Assembly (NCBI GenBank): GCA_017528425.1
Contig: JAFXOV010000064.1
Location: 1-60,966, forward strand
DNA length: 60,966 nt
Direction of reading: 5' to 3'
Source: Elusimicrobiota bacterium
Lineage (GTDB): Bacteria; Elusimicrobiota; Endomicrobiia; Endomicrobiales; Endomicrobiaceae
In this document: positions 18,088-27,530 of the stretch, piece by piece
Position numbering within the stretch: position 1 is the first letter of the stretch
How the letters are laid out: each line of letters opens with the position of its first letter
Notes under the pieces: generated by a model
What the model was told of the DNA's origin: nothing
Databases searched by the model: none
What the model saw: the letters and a program-made list of their open reading frames with translations, nothing else
Position numbers and translations under genes: made by a program

Positions 18088-18837
18088 CTACAACGACTTT
18101 GCTAACAATTTGTATTGATCTAATGTAAGTTTGTCAGGTCTTAACATTACATCAATGTTGTTATCCGTTAAGATTTTTGCGGTTGAAGTTTTATCTGTTT
18201 TCAAAAATGTTGATAAACAGTTTAACATTGTTTTTCTTCTCATTGTAAAACAATGTTTTATTAACGGAAACAACTTTGCATTAGGTTCATCCGGCAATTT
18301 GTTTGTAAATTTTGCTACGGCCGACATAACTTGCGGTTTCGGATTAAAGCATCCGGGGGGAACATCAAACAAAAATTCCCCGTCGGCATAATATTGCCTG
18401 AACAAAGAAATATAGCCGTAATCTTTTGTCCCCTTGTTACCGATAAGCCGTGTAATAAGTTCTTTTTGTAACATTATTATACCTGAAACAAAATTTTTGT
18501 TCGGTAAAAACTTTTGGACGATTGCAGTACCGACATTGTAGGGAAGGTTTGCAACAATTTTAAATTTTGTGTCGGGCAAATCAAATTTTAAAAAATCTTT
18601 GTTTATTATCGTTATATTTTTGTTGTCTTTGTATTTTATTTGTAATGCCTGAGCTAAAATTGAATCTATATCAACCGCAATTAAGTTGTCGGTATAATCT
18701 TTTAATATATCGGTAAGCGCGGCTTTTCCCGGTCCGATTTCTATAACTGTATCGGTTTTTTGTATATCTGCACTTTCAACAATTCTATGTGCAACATTTT
18801 TATCTGTAAGAAAATTTTGTCCGTGCGGCTGTCTCAT
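18088..18837 (-). CDS. rsmA: 16S rRNA dimethyladenosine transferase
   Basis: The 249-aa product matches RsmA/KsgA, which dimethylates the two adjacent adenines in helix 45 of 16S rRNA during small-subunit maturation. Visible motifs: QNFLTDKNVAHRIV at the start, the SAM site VIEIGPGKAALTDIL, DFLKFD, and the catalytic NLPYNVGTAIV. C-terminal FTMRRKTMLNCL is also typical. AGGAAA precedes the ATG. Length is near the lower end for the family. It is a stand-alone leftward gene, converging on cysE. Confidence 0.95.
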   Translation of the reverse strand: MRQPHGQNFLTDKNVAHRIVESADIQKTDTVIEIGPGKAALTDILKDYTDNLIAVDIDSILAQALQIKYKDNKNITIINKDFLKFDLPDTKFKIVANLPYNVGTAIVQKFLPNKNFVSGIIMLQKELITRLIGNKGTKDYGYISLFRQYYADGEFLFDVPPGCFNPKPQVMSAVAKFTNKLPDEPNAKLFPLIKHCFTMRRKTMLNCLSTFLKTDKTSTAKILTDNNIDVMLRPDKLTLDQYKLLAKSL

Positions 18838-18908
18838 AATTATTTCCTAAGTTTAGTATAAAATTATTATATAAAATTATTATTGTGTTTTATATGAATA
18901 AAAAAAGG

Positions 18909-18931
18909 AGAATAATAAAAATTATTATTCT
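18909..18931. terminator. perfect AT-rich hairpin downstream of the TonB receptor gene
   Basis: AGAATAATAA at 18909-18918 pairs with TTATTATTCT at 18922-18931 across a three-base loop. It lies 28 bases after the receptor stop codon on the minus strand. The stem is all weak pairs except one or two and no clear T run follows, so it is only a possible terminator. Confidence 0.4.
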
Positions 18932-18958
18932 ACTTAAAATTCTAACAAACTTGTTATA

Positions 18959-20767
18959 TTAAAATTTAATTTGTGCTCCGAAATATACTGCAGCGCCCGG
19001 CATTTTTGTAATAGGATAATTGTCGGCATCTCTGTCTAAAAATATTTCATATTCCTGATTTGTTAAGTTTTCCCCGTCAACAAATAATTTTATGTTGTCA
19101 TTTACGGCAAAAGATAATTTTGCACTTACAACGGCAAAATCATCAAGTCTTTCCGCTTTTTTATCTTGGCTGTAATAATTTCCTACATACATACCATTCA
19201 ACGATAAACTCCATCTGCTAATGTTAAAATTTACGTTCAAATCTATTTTGTCTTGAGGTCTTCCTTGTGTATGTTCACCGGCATCAAAATAAGTGTATCC
19301 GGCTTGTGCATCAACAAATTTGTTGAAAAAATAACTTAAATACAATTCAACGCCTTTAAATTCGTATTCTCCGACATTTTGTAAAAGCATCGGTGGCGGA
19401 GCCATTTTGTTGGGAGCTTTTTGTATTAAGTTATCGCCTTTCATAACAAAACCGGTAACATTAAAAATAAAGTCATCTTTTTTAAATTCTGCACCTATTT
19501 CATAATTATCTACGATTTCAGGTTCCAATTTTTCATTTCTTACAGGGACTAAATAAAGTTCGTTTAAATAAGGGCTTCTAAAACCTCTACTATACAAACT
19601 TTTAACCGACAATGAATCCGTAAATTGATATTCTACTCCTGTTCTTGGAACAAACTGTTCACCTGCAACCTCGTTATTGTTGTATCTTGCACCTAAAACT
19701 AGCGTTAATTTATTGATAATTTTGTATTTATCTAAAGCATAGAATGCATACTCATAAAGTTTCCAGTTGCCGATATTCATTCTTCCGCCTGCTGATTGAG
19801 ATAAAAGTTCGCCTTCCTGTTGTTTATAATCTGCACCTATTTTCAGTAAATTGTCATCACCTATTTCCCAATCGTAGATTGCCATTGCACCGGTTAAACT
19901 GTCTTTTGAATGCCAATTATTTGAAAATTTATGATCCCCGTCGTTTCTGTATGCTCTAACGGATAAACGGCCTCTTGGAAACAATTTGTCGAAATTCAAT
20001 TGGTATGAATTTCTGTGATAATCTTCCCAATAATTATTTAAATAAATCATACCGCCGTCTTTCGTTCTTGTTTCCGGTTCATGTTTTACACCTTGAAACT
20101 GTTTTGCTTCAAAAATTAACGAAGAACCGTCCCTAAAAACATAACCTAATTTTTCATATAAGTCAGTTGCATTATATTGCGAATTAGGTAAATGGCCGTC
20201 GCTTGTTATTTTGTTTGCCGCAACTTCGTACAATATGTTACTTTGTAAACCGCCTACATAAACTTTTGAATTTTGTGTATTGAATGAACCGAAAGAAACG
20301 TCTATTTTGCCTTCAAGCGGTTTTGTAGGAGTTTTTGTTATTATGTTTATTACTCCGCCGAGAGCACCCGAACCGTACAAAACACCGTCGGGACCTTTTG
20401 TTACTTCTACTCTGTCTATATTGCCGGCAAGCATAGAATGTGAAACTCCGCAACCGAACAACGACATAAATTCCGGTTTACCGTCAATCAATACTATTAT
20501 TCTTCTGCAATTATCACCGAATCCTCTTATGGAAGGATCTGTTCTTCCGGTATCACCTGTTTTTTGAACAAGTATTCCGGGCACACTTTTTAAAACTTCC
20601 AGAGCTTCAACAGGATTAACTTTTTCAATATCTTGGCTTGTTACATCTTGAGTTGTTGTGATGGTATTTTGTTGTTCATAAAGCTTTTCCAAACTTAAAT
20701 TAACATCGGCAGCAAATAAAGTTGTGCTAAACAATAAAAAACTTAGCAGCACTAAACCTTTTTTCAT
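18959..20767 (-). CDS. TonB-dependent outer-membrane receptor (BtuB/siderophore type)
   Basis: The 602-aa product has a signal peptide (MKKGLVLLSFLLFSTTLFA) and a plug domain, about residues 45-155, with ALEVLKSVPGILVQ, SIRGFGDNCRRIIVLIDG and GVLYGSGALGGVINIITK. A 22-stranded barrel follows and the C-terminus ends in phenylalanine (YFGAQIKF), as outer-membrane barrels do. It would import a cobalamin or iron complex using TonB energy; the substrate cannot be decided. The size is like BtuB (about 600). GGGAG precedes the ATG. A TTGACT -35-like element lies about 70 bases upstream. B12 import would suit the riboswitch found at nrdD, but no riboswitch is seen here. Confidence 0.9.
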   Translation of the reverse strand: MKKGLVLLSFLLFSTTLFAADVNLSLEKLYEQQNTITTTQDVTSQDIEKVNPVEALEVLKSVPGILVQKTGDTGRTDPSIRGFGDNCRRIIVLIDGKPEFMSLFGCGVSHSMLAGNIDRVEVTKGPDGVLYGSGALGGVINIITKTPTKPLEGKIDVSFGSFNTQNSKVYVGGLQSNILYEVAANKITSDGHLPNSQYNATDLYEKLGYVFRDGSSLIFEAKQFQGVKHEPETRTKDGGMIYLNNYWEDYHRNSYQLNFDKLFPRGRLSVRAYRNDGDHKFSNNWHSKDSLTGAMAIYDWEIGDDNLLKIGADYKQQEGELLSQSAGGRMNIGNWKLYEYAFYALDKYKIINKLTLVLGARYNNNEVAGEQFVPRTGVEYQFTDSLSVKSLYSRGFRSPYLNELYLVPVRNEKLEPEIVDNYEIGAEFKKDDFIFNVTGFVMKGDNLIQKAPNKMAPPPMLLQNVGEYEFKGVELYLSYFFNKFVDAQAGYTYFDAGEHTQGRPQDKIDLNVNFNISRWSLSLNGMYVGNYYSQDKKAERLDDFAVVSAKLSFAVNDNIKLFVDGENLTNQEYEIFLDRDADNYPITKMPGAAVYFGAQIKF

Positions 20768-20884
20768 ACTGAAAACTCCCTTATAAAATAACGACTTTAC
20801 TATTTTACTAAATTAGGGCAACTCTAAGTCAATATAGTAAATGTAAGTATTATATTAATTGTTTGTATTGTTGATAATTTTCAA

Positions 20885-21802
20885 CTACAAAAACATCAAG
20901 TAATTTAATATATTTTCCCAATAAACAGTTTTATTGTCTCCAACGGTTATTATGGTTCCGTCATTCTTTAAACCTACCGTATGATTATAACCTGCCGAAA
21001 TTGCTACTATATTTTTCAATTTTTCAACATTACATTGTCCGAATTCATTGTTGCCCACCGCTACTACGGTTCCATCTTTTTTTAATCCTACAGTATACGT
21101 ATCACCGGCAGATATTGCTGCAATGTCTTTCCAATTTTCAACATTACAACGTCCGTCTTCGTTAAAACCTGTAGCCAATACGGTTCCGTCTTTTGTCAGT
21201 CCTACAATATGACCGCTGCCGGCCGAAATAGCTATAATATCTTTCCAATTTTTAACATCGAATCGTTCAAATTTGCTTAAGGTAGTAACTACGGTTCCGT
21301 CATTCTTTAAACCTACAGGACGATCACTACAAACAGCTATCGCTGTTATATCTTTCCAATCGCTGACATCAACATCAATTTTAAGATCTTTTTTATTGTT
21401 TCCGACAACTACCACCGTTCCATTATTCTTTAGTCCTACGGTATTAATTGCACCTGCAGATATTGCCACTATATCTTTCCAATCTTCAATATTACATTGC
21501 CCATCTTCATTATAACCGACAGCAACAACCGTTCCATCTTTTTTTAATCCTACCGTGTGTCCTAGTCCTGCAGATATTGCTATTATATCTTTCCAGTTTT
21601 TAACATTGCATCTGTTAAATAAATTTAAACCAAAAGAAACAACGGTTCCATTTTTCTTTAAACCTACTGTACAATAACCATTGGCAGACACTGCTACTAT
21701 ATTTTTCCAACGGCCAATATTACTTATTACACCAATATAGACTAAAAAAGGGTAAACCGATAATAATAATATTAATAAACCAACCACTAAAATTTTTTTC
21801 AT
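20885..21802 (-). CDS. RCC1-like repeat protein with seven repeats, membrane-anchored
   Basis: The 305-aa product has an N-terminal membrane segment (LVVGLLILLLSVYPFLVYIG) and then seven copies of a roughly 38-residue unit of the form WKDIxAISAG, xHTVGLKKDGTVVAVG, then N-x-x-GQCNV. I count seven VGLK motifs. Seven units fit one seven-bladed beta-propeller of the RCC1/BLIP-II type, exposed outside the inner membrane. Such propellers bind partners; none can be named. It is a paralogue of the next gene upstream, which has fourteen repeats. AAAGGA precedes the ATG. Confidence 0.85.
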   Translation of the reverse strand: MKKILVVGLLILLLSVYPFLVYIGVISNIGRWKNIVAVSANGYCTVGLKKNGTVVSFGLNLFNRCNVKNWKDIIAISAGLGHTVGLKKDGTVVAVGYNEDGQCNIEDWKDIVAISAGAINTVGLKNNGTVVVVGNNKKDLKIDVDVSDWKDITAIAVCSDRPVGLKNDGTVVTTLSKFERFDVKNWKDIIAISAGSGHIVGLTKDGTVLATGFNEDGRCNVENWKDIAAISAGDTYTVGLKKDGTVVAVGNNEFGQCNVEKLKNIVAISAGYNHTVGLKNDGTIITVGDNKTVYWENILNYLMFL

Positions 21803-21860
21803 TTGAAAGATCCTTTAAAAAGCAACTTTTTAATAAATTATGGCAACACGAAATCAAATT

Positions 21861-23630
21861 TTAATACATTGTGTTTATTGTGTTAAAAAACTTTTTAGTA
21901 TTGCATTGACAATTTTTGTTATTACCAATGGCAACTACAATTCCACTTTTATTCAACCCTATCGTATGATTATCACCTGCGGCAATTTCTACAATATCTT
22001 TCCAGTCACTAACATCACATTGATTAAATTTATTGCTACCGGTTGCTACCACGGTTCCATCTTTCTTTAATCCTACTGTATGGAATTCGCCGGCACATAT
22101 TGCCACGATATCTTTCCAATCACTAACGTTGCATTGTCCTTCTTCGTTATTACCTACAGCTACCACGGTTCCGTCTTTCTTTAATCCTATCGTATGGAAT
22201 CCGCCGGCACATATTGCCACGATATCTTTCCAATCACTAACGTTGCATTGTCCTTCTTCGTTATTGCCTATTGCTACAACCGTTCCGTCTTTCTTTAATC
22301 CTATCGTATGGAATCCGCCGGCACATATTGCCACGATATCTTTCCAACTATCAACATTACATTGATTAAATTCATTGTTACCTATTGCTACCGGTGTTCC
22401 ATCTTTTTTTAATCCTACTGTATGAAAATATCCTGCAGCAATTGCTGTTATATCTTCCCAGTTGCTCACAGTATTTTGTCCCCATATATTATAACCGACA
22501 GCCACCACAGTTCCGTCTTTCTTTAGTCCTACAATATTGTCCATACCGGCAGATACCGCTGCTATATCTTTCCATGTATAAATATTAAATTTATCCAGAA
22601 GACTGCCGACAGCAATTACGGTTCCGCTGCTGCTTAATCCTATTGTTTTATCATGACCGGCAGATACGGATACTACAGAATTCCTGTATCTGATATTATT
22701 CATACTAAGAAAAAAAATGTCTGCTAAAGTATCCCAATCACTAACTTTTTTTCCCGCACATACTACAGATCCGTCTTTCTTTAGTCCTATAGTGTTATAT
22801 GTTCTGGCAGAAATTGATACAATATCTTTCCAGTCACTAACATCACATTGTCCGTACTCATTATAACCGATAGCTATTACAGTTCCGTCTTTCTTTAATC
22901 CTACAGTTTGTCCATCACCGGCAGAAATAGCTACAATGTCTCTCCATTTTTCTATATTGTTCAATTCATATTTATTCAAACCAACAGCTACCACACTACC
23001 ATCTTTTTTTAATCCTACTGTACTATACATACCTGCCGAAATTGCTACTATATCTTTCCAATCACTGACATTACATTGTCCGCTTCCATTACTGCCGACG
23101 GCAACAACGGTTCCATCTTTTTTTAATCCTATCGTATGATATGTTCCGGCAGATACTGTCAGTATATCTTTCCAGTCACTAACATCACATTGTCCGTCCG
23201 AATTTTGACCGGTAGCAACAACAGTACCGTCTTTCTTTAATCCTACCGAATGAAATGCACCAACGGAAATTATTGTTATATCCTTCCAATCAGTAACATT
23301 ACATGCTCCGTATGAATTACCACCGACAGCTACTACGGTTCCATCTTTTTTTAATCCCAGTGTATGGAATCCGCCGGCAGATATTGCTACAATATCTTTC
23401 CACTTACCGACGTTACATTGTCCGGTACCATTTCCGTATATTTTATTCCAACCAACAGCTACAACGGTTCCGTCTTTTTTTAATCCTACTGTATGATAAG
23501 TACCGGCAGAAACAGCTATAATGTCTTTCCAACTGCTAATATTACTACGCAAATAAAAGTAGCCAACAAAAGGGATACCTACAAACAACAATAAGGCAAT
23601 TACTAAAACAATTATTAAAATTTTTTTCAT
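21861..23630 (-). CDS. RCC1-like repeat protein with fourteen repeats, membrane-anchored
   Basis: The 589-aa product has an N-terminal hydrophobic anchor (IIVLVIALLLFVGIPFVGYF) followed by fourteen 38-residue RCC1-like units (WKDIVAISAG, HTVGLKKDGTVVAVG, GQCNV). The regular pattern is broken once, between units 7 and 8, by an irregular stretch containing DTLADIFFLSMNNIRYRN. This divides the protein into two sets of seven, suggesting two complete seven-bladed propellers. Units 11 and 12 are nearly identical at DNA level with a 114-base period. AAGGTGAG precedes the ATG. The 58-base gap to the seven-repeat paralogue suggests tandem duplication. Confidence 0.85.
   Translation of the reverse strand: MKKILIIVLVIALLLFVGIPFVGYFYLRSNISSWKDIIAVSAGTYHTVGLKKDGTVVAVGWNKIYGNGTGQCNVGKWKDIVAISAGGFHTLGLKKDGTVVAVGGNSYGACNVTDWKDITIISVGAFHSVGLKKDGTVVATGQNSDGQCDVSDWKDILTVSAGTYHTIGLKKDGTVVAVGSNGSGQCNVSDWKDIVAISAGMYSTVGLKKDGSVVAVGLNKYELNNIEKWRDIVAISAGDGQTVGLKKDGTVIAIGYNEYGQCDVSDWKDIVSISARTYNTIGLKKDGSVVCAGKKVSDWDTLADIFFLSMNNIRYRNSVVSVSAGHDKTIGLSSSGTVIAVGSLLDKFNIYTWKDIAAVSAGMDNIVGLKKDGTVVAVGYNIWGQNTVSNWEDITAIAAGYFHTVGLKKDGTPVAIGNNEFNQCNVDSWKDIVAICAGGFHTIGLKKDGTVVAIGNNEEGQCNVSDWKDIVAICAGGFHTIGLKKDGTVVAVGNNEEGQCNVSDWKDIVAICAGEFHTVGLKKDGTVVATGSNKFNQCDVSDWKDIVEIAAGDNHTIGLNKSGIVVAIGNNKNCQCNTKKFFNTINTMY
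22091..22320 (-). repeat. 114-bp near-identical tandem repeats within the RCC1-like gene
   Basis: Two adjacent units with a 114-base (38-codon) period are almost identical in DNA; the block starting CGGCACATAT at 22091 recurs at 22205. Other units of the gene differ much more, so these were duplicated or homogenised recently. Confidence 0.8.
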
Positions 23631-23713
23631 GTTAACTCACCTTATAAATTATTTTTATTATTTTATCAAATTAGAATTGCGATAGTATAAATTTAAATCT
23701 TAATGACGATAAA

Positions 23714-26700
23714 TTATGCACAAGATAACATTGTTCTTATTTGTTCGATACCTATATCTAAATCTTCGCTCAAAATATTTTCTTTCTTTTCTGTTCTGCC
23801 GATAAGTTTCGGTATTATGAACGATGCACCGGTAATAATACCGACTGCCCCTGCAATAATAATGTTGTTGGAAAGTCCTACTGCAAGAAGTCCGCTTATA
23901 GAAATTTGTGTTAAGGTGGAAATTATCATACCGAACATAGATTTGAACCCTAACCATTTTGATCTCATATTATCATCTAAAGTTTTATATACGGCAGAAA
24001 CTTCCGTTAACGAAGATGTTCCCTGCCAGAAGTTCATTAGAACATACACGGAAACCAAGAATATCGGGTGACCGGTTGCTGCAAACAAAGCAAACAGTCC
24101 TGCAGATACCGCAAAAGTTATTGTTCTTACCGCTTTGTTTTCCACAATAAAACTTACTTTGCTTATTAAATGTGATGCTAAAGATTGCATTAAATTTCCC
24201 GCAAAATAAACAGGAGCAAGCAGTCCTACATTTATACCGGTTGCCATTAGTGTCGGTTGTAAGAAGAAACATAAAACAACAAAGAACATATTGTTTACAA
24301 CTATATTTAATGTAGCAAGAGAGAATGTCTTTTTGTCTGTAGATAATTTCTTTACGGGAGCAAACAATTCCGAAACAAAATCTCTTATATTTTTCTTTTC
24401 TTTGGTTACTTTTTGTTCTATTTTTTCATCTTTACCGATATTTTCATCATGTGTAAACAGTAATGCACCTACGGCAATAATAATGTCCGGAATTGCCGCT
24501 ATTGCAATTACTGCCATTTGTCCCGTTATTGCGGCTAATGCTCCGCCAAGCAACGAAGATACGGACATTATTATCCAGAATAACGATAAGTTGGAACCGT
24601 AAATTTCTTTAAACGAATCTTTTTGTCCGAGATTATCCAACGATTTATATAAGAATGGACTTAATGTTAACGAAAGTAACGAAATTCCTATTGTAGGAAG
24701 TATCTGCGATGCTATAAGCAGTACAGGAGAAAGCCCGGACAATGTGAATGTTATTGTTCCCAATGCATGAACGATAATAGACAGAATAATCAATGTTCTC
24801 TTTGAGAATTTGTCTCCTATAAATCCGCCAATGCCCGATGTAGCAAAAGATATCGGTGCAAGTAACGACATTACCAAAGAAATAAACGGTAATCCGTAAC
24901 CGTTGGACTGCATAAATACCATTGAGAACGAACTGTATAAATCAAAACCGAGCATAAATTGTATGAACGGGAAATATCTGATATTTGATTCCATTTTGTT
25001 GATTGTTGCTTGGTCAATCCCGTTGGGATTTTCTCCTTCATATTTGTATAGAAATGCTGTTTTAAATGCCGATAAATCTCTTTTAATGAATTCTTTTGCT
25101 TTCAAGAACCAACCTTTTAAACTAAACTTGTTCGCTTTTAAAACTGTTTCGGTAATATTTGTATCGTTACTGAAAAAATCCGGATGTTTTTCTGCCCAAT
25201 CTTGAATAGTTTTGATTATTTCGGCATCTTTAAAACCCTGTTGTTTAAGTTCTGTTATCCACGATGTTAAAAATTGTTCTTGTTTTGGATTAGACAATAC
25301 GGAAACCAAAAGAGGTTCTGACAAACAATTGTTTAATAATGTAATGTCCGTCATTATTTTGTTGTAAATTTTATCATTTCCGGCTTGTGCGTTCGGGAAA
25401 ATGCTTATATATTTAATGTTGTCTTTATTCAACAATGTTTCAAGTTCATTATGGAAACCGCCGACAACAACAATGTTTGTTGTATCTTTTTCAATTTCAG
25501 TTACGATGTTTTCGGCAAATATGTTATTTCTTGTTATATGGTTTTTATAGTATTCGTTTATATGTTTATTATTTAAAATGTCTAATAATTTTATGTCTTC
25601 TGTTGTTTCCAATAAGTTTTGAATATTATCCAAATTAGAAAACAGTTCGGTAGTATCGTCATAACTCATTTTCAGTTGAACAAACTGTTTTAAAGTGTAT
25701 AAAAGTTTTGTTTGAGAGATTGTTTTTGATAGTAAGTCTGTATCAAAAATTTCTGTTGATAACTTTGTGTATAACTCTTTTTTCTCTTGTAAAAAGGTTT
25801 TAATATTAAGACTCGATAACAGTAAATGTTTATCTTGAATTTTTTCTATATAGTTATATTTTGATAATTCTTGTTCAGACAACATCTGTTTTACACTTGC
25901 ATATACTTGAGATAATTGGTTCTCCATATGTTTGTTTTTAAGATCATTTATTAATTTCAAATATATGTTAACGGGAAGTTTGTTTTTGCAGATATTTATT
26001 AATGTTTGTAAATCTTTATAATAATTTTTTGTGTTTATTTGTTCGTACTCTTTAATTTTTAAATATCTGTCCGTATTAGGATATTCCGACGATAAGTTTA
26101 TGTTGTGTTTTACCAAAAACGATCTTATTTCGGTAATGGTTTTCGAATCGTAATCTATATTTTCAAAAAACAATTTTTCAAAAAATTTCATGTCTGCGGA
26201 ATAAAAATTTCTTTTAATTTTTATTAAATCTTTTTCGGATTTTTTGATATAAGACAAATATTCTTTTTGAGAAGGTAAAACATCAACATATTCCTTTACG
26301 GTTTGCATATAAAGGTTTAAATCTTCTATTCCGTACAAATTATCTTGTGGTGATAAATAAGAAAACAGTTCCGTACCGCTCAAATATCCTTTTGATAACA
26401 TATTATTTAAAATATTTGTTCTTGTTTTAATATCGATATCTTTTATTGACGACATATCAATTTTACCGTTAGGTGCACCTTCAACAAAAATTTTGTTTAT
26501 TTCAAAGTTGGAATTTATATAGTTTATTATTGAATATATGTTGTTTTGTGCGTACGGTTGGCAATGTATGTCGTAAATTAATATGACATCAGGGGCTTTT
26601 TGTTCTTGAAGGTTTGTTTCAAAAACTCTTCCGATTTCTTTGGGAACTTGTTCCAATATCTCTAAAGAATCGTTTTGTGCGTTTTGAAAAGCACTGACAA

Positions 26701-26791
26701 TATTAGTAGCGGTAACTCCTTGCGGAATTACCGTCACTATTAAAAAACAAATTGTTAAAAATAAAGATAAAAATTTTTTAAAGGGGAACAT
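23714..26791 (-). CDS. fusion of a DIH/VEGAP/GGFH domain with an MFS transporter
   Basis: The 1025-aa protein starts with a signal or anchor segment (FLSLFLTICFLIVTVIPQG). Residues 65-470 form the same domain as in the 2306-aa giant: D74-I-H76, VEGAP (E104) and VGGFH (H447), followed by helical segments. The D-to-E distance of 30 residues is the same in both proteins. Residues about 605-1010 are a major facilitator transporter with about twelve hydrophobic helices, including FMQSNGYGLPFISLVMSL and the typical GFIGDKFSKRTLI loop after helix 2. The start lies two bases after the nrdG stop, so it is probably cotranscribed with nrdD and nrdG. The substrate is unknown. Confidence 0.8.
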   Translation of the reverse strand: MFPFKKFLSLFLTICFLIVTVIPQGVTATNIVSAFQNAQNDSLEILEQVPKEIGRVFETNLQEQKAPDVILIYDIHCQPYAQNNIYSIINYINSNFEINKIFVEGAPNGKIDMSSIKDIDIKTRTNILNNMLSKGYLSGTELFSYLSPQDNLYGIEDLNLYMQTVKEYVDVLPSQKEYLSYIKKSEKDLIKIKRNFYSADMKFFEKLFFENIDYDSKTITEIRSFLVKHNINLSSEYPNTDRYLKIKEYEQINTKNYYKDLQTLINICKNKLPVNIYLKLINDLKNKHMENQLSQVYASVKQMLSEQELSKYNYIEKIQDKHLLLSSLNIKTFLQEKKELYTKLSTEIFDTDLLSKTISQTKLLYTLKQFVQLKMSYDDTTELFSNLDNIQNLLETTEDIKLLDILNNKHINEYYKNHITRNNIFAENIVTEIEKDTTNIVVVGGFHNELETLLNKDNIKYISIFPNAQAGNDKIYNKIMTDITLLNNCLSEPLLVSVLSNPKQEQFLTSWITELKQQGFKDAEIIKTIQDWAEKHPDFFSNDTNITETVLKANKFSLKGWFLKAKEFIKRDLSAFKTAFLYKYEGENPNGIDQATINKMESNIRYFPFIQFMLGFDLYSSFSMVFMQSNGYGLPFISLVMSLLAPISFATSGIGGFIGDKFSKRTLIILSIIVHALGTITFTLSGLSPVLLIASQILPTIGISLLSLTLSPFLYKSLDNLGQKDSFKEIYGSNLSLFWIIMSVSSLLGGALAAITGQMAVIAIAAIPDIIIAVGALLFTHDENIGKDEKIEQKVTKEKKNIRDFVSELFAPVKKLSTDKKTFSLATLNIVVNNMFFVVLCFFLQPTLMATGINVGLLAPVYFAGNLMQSLASHLISKVSFIVENKAVRTITFAVSAGLFALFAATGHPIFLVSVYVLMNFWQGTSSLTEVSAVYKTLDDNMRSKWLGFKSMFGMIISTLTQISISGLLAVGLSNNIIIAGAVGIITGASFIIPKLIGRTEKKENILSEDLDIGIEQIRTMLSCA

Positions 26792-26793
26792 CT

Positions 26794-27387
26794 TTAATGC
26801 AATACTACAGGGTTACATTTTTGAACTTTATAATGTGTGTCAACATTAAGGAATTTTGTCATTGTTTGTATATCTTCATCGAACAACTTAGATTTATCGT
26901 AAGTCGTTCTGAACAAAAAGTCTATTCCCGAATTTTTAATTAATTCTATACTGCGTTTTATGTTGTCTATATTTACCGGAACACAACAAACAGAATCATA
27001 TTTATCAAAAGGAGCTTTTATATCCATAGCAATAAAATCTACCAACTTTTGATTTATAATTTGTTCCAATATTTGCGGGTTTGTTCCGTTACTGTCAAGT
27101 TTAACCAAAAAACCCATAGCTTTAACTTTTTTTATAAAATCAATTAAATCGGGTTGTAATGTAGGTTCACCGCCCGTTATTACAACTGCATCTAACTGAT
27201 TTCTTCTGCTTTCAAGGAAAGCAAATACTTGTTCTTCCGGCATAGGAACATGATACATGTTAGGATAAATAAGTTCCGGATTATGGCAATATGCACATCT
27301 GAAGTTGCAACCTTGAGTAAAAATAATGGCTGCAGTTTTATTCGGATAATCTATAAAAGAAAATTTTTGTAATCCGCCGATTCTCAT
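26794..27387 (-). CDS. nrdG: anaerobic ribonucleotide reductase activating protein (radical SAM)
   Basis: The 197-aa product is a radical SAM enzyme of the NrdG type: the 4Fe-4S ligands are C27, C31 and C34 in QGCNFRCAYCHNPEL, and VITGGEPTLQPDL is the SAM-side glycine motif. It makes the glycyl radical on NrdD. It starts MRIGGLQKFSFIDYPN, typical for the family. nrdD lies upstream in the same direction with a 143-base gap that holds a hairpin, so its expression relative to nrdD may be tuned. The MFS fusion gene follows after two bases. Confidence 0.93.
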   Translation of the reverse strand: MRIGGLQKFSFIDYPNKTAAIIFTQGCNFRCAYCHNPELIYPNMYHVPMPEEQVFAFLESRRNQLDAVVITGGEPTLQPDLIDFIKKVKAMGFLVKLDSNGTNPQILEQIINQKLVDFIAMDIKAPFDKYDSVCCVPVNIDNIKRSIELIKNSGIDFLFRTTYDKSKLFDEDIQTMTKFLNVDTHYKVQKCNPVVLH

Positions 27388-27454
27388 GAAAAAATACTCC
27401 GTGTTTACGACAATGTATAATGTACAATTTACAATTAACGACTAAACGACAATA

Positions 27455-27480
27455 GATTACGTCGCTTTGCTCGTAATGAC
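27455..27480. repeat. short intergenic inverted repeat (REP-like)
   Basis: ATTACG and CGTAAT surround TCGCTTTGCT in the nrdD-nrdG gap. This kind of unit (ATTACG, TCGCTTTGCTCG, TAATGAC) looks like a dispersed intergenic element rather than a gene-specific signal, but only one copy is in this window. Confidence 0.4.
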
Positions 27481-27487
27481 AATTTGT

Positions 27488-27520
27488 AACGAAGAGATAC
27501 CGATTTGGCATCTCTTCGTT
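27488..27520 (-). terminator. hairpin between nrdD and nrdG
   Basis: AACGAAGAGAT pairs perfectly with ATCTCTTCGTT over 11 bases with an 11-base loop, ten bases after the nrdD stop. No T run follows on the minus strand, so it is more likely a processing or partial-termination site than a full terminator. Confidence 0.5.
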
Positions 27521-27530
27521 GACAATTTTA

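Noticed and set aside
18959-20767. B12 riboswitch in front of the TonB receptor
   Set aside because: I looked for the GACCTGCC-type B12 box upstream of 20767 on the minus strand and did not find it; only the nrdD leader has it.
22033-22365. Plus-strand ORF of repeated peptides opposite the RCC1-like gene
   Set aside because: It is the antisense image of the 114-bp repeats; open frames on the opposite strand follow from the repeat periodicity.
27455-27480. Regulatory operator between nrdD and nrdG
   Set aside because: The sequence looks like a dispersed intergenic repeat unit rather than a gene-specific operator.
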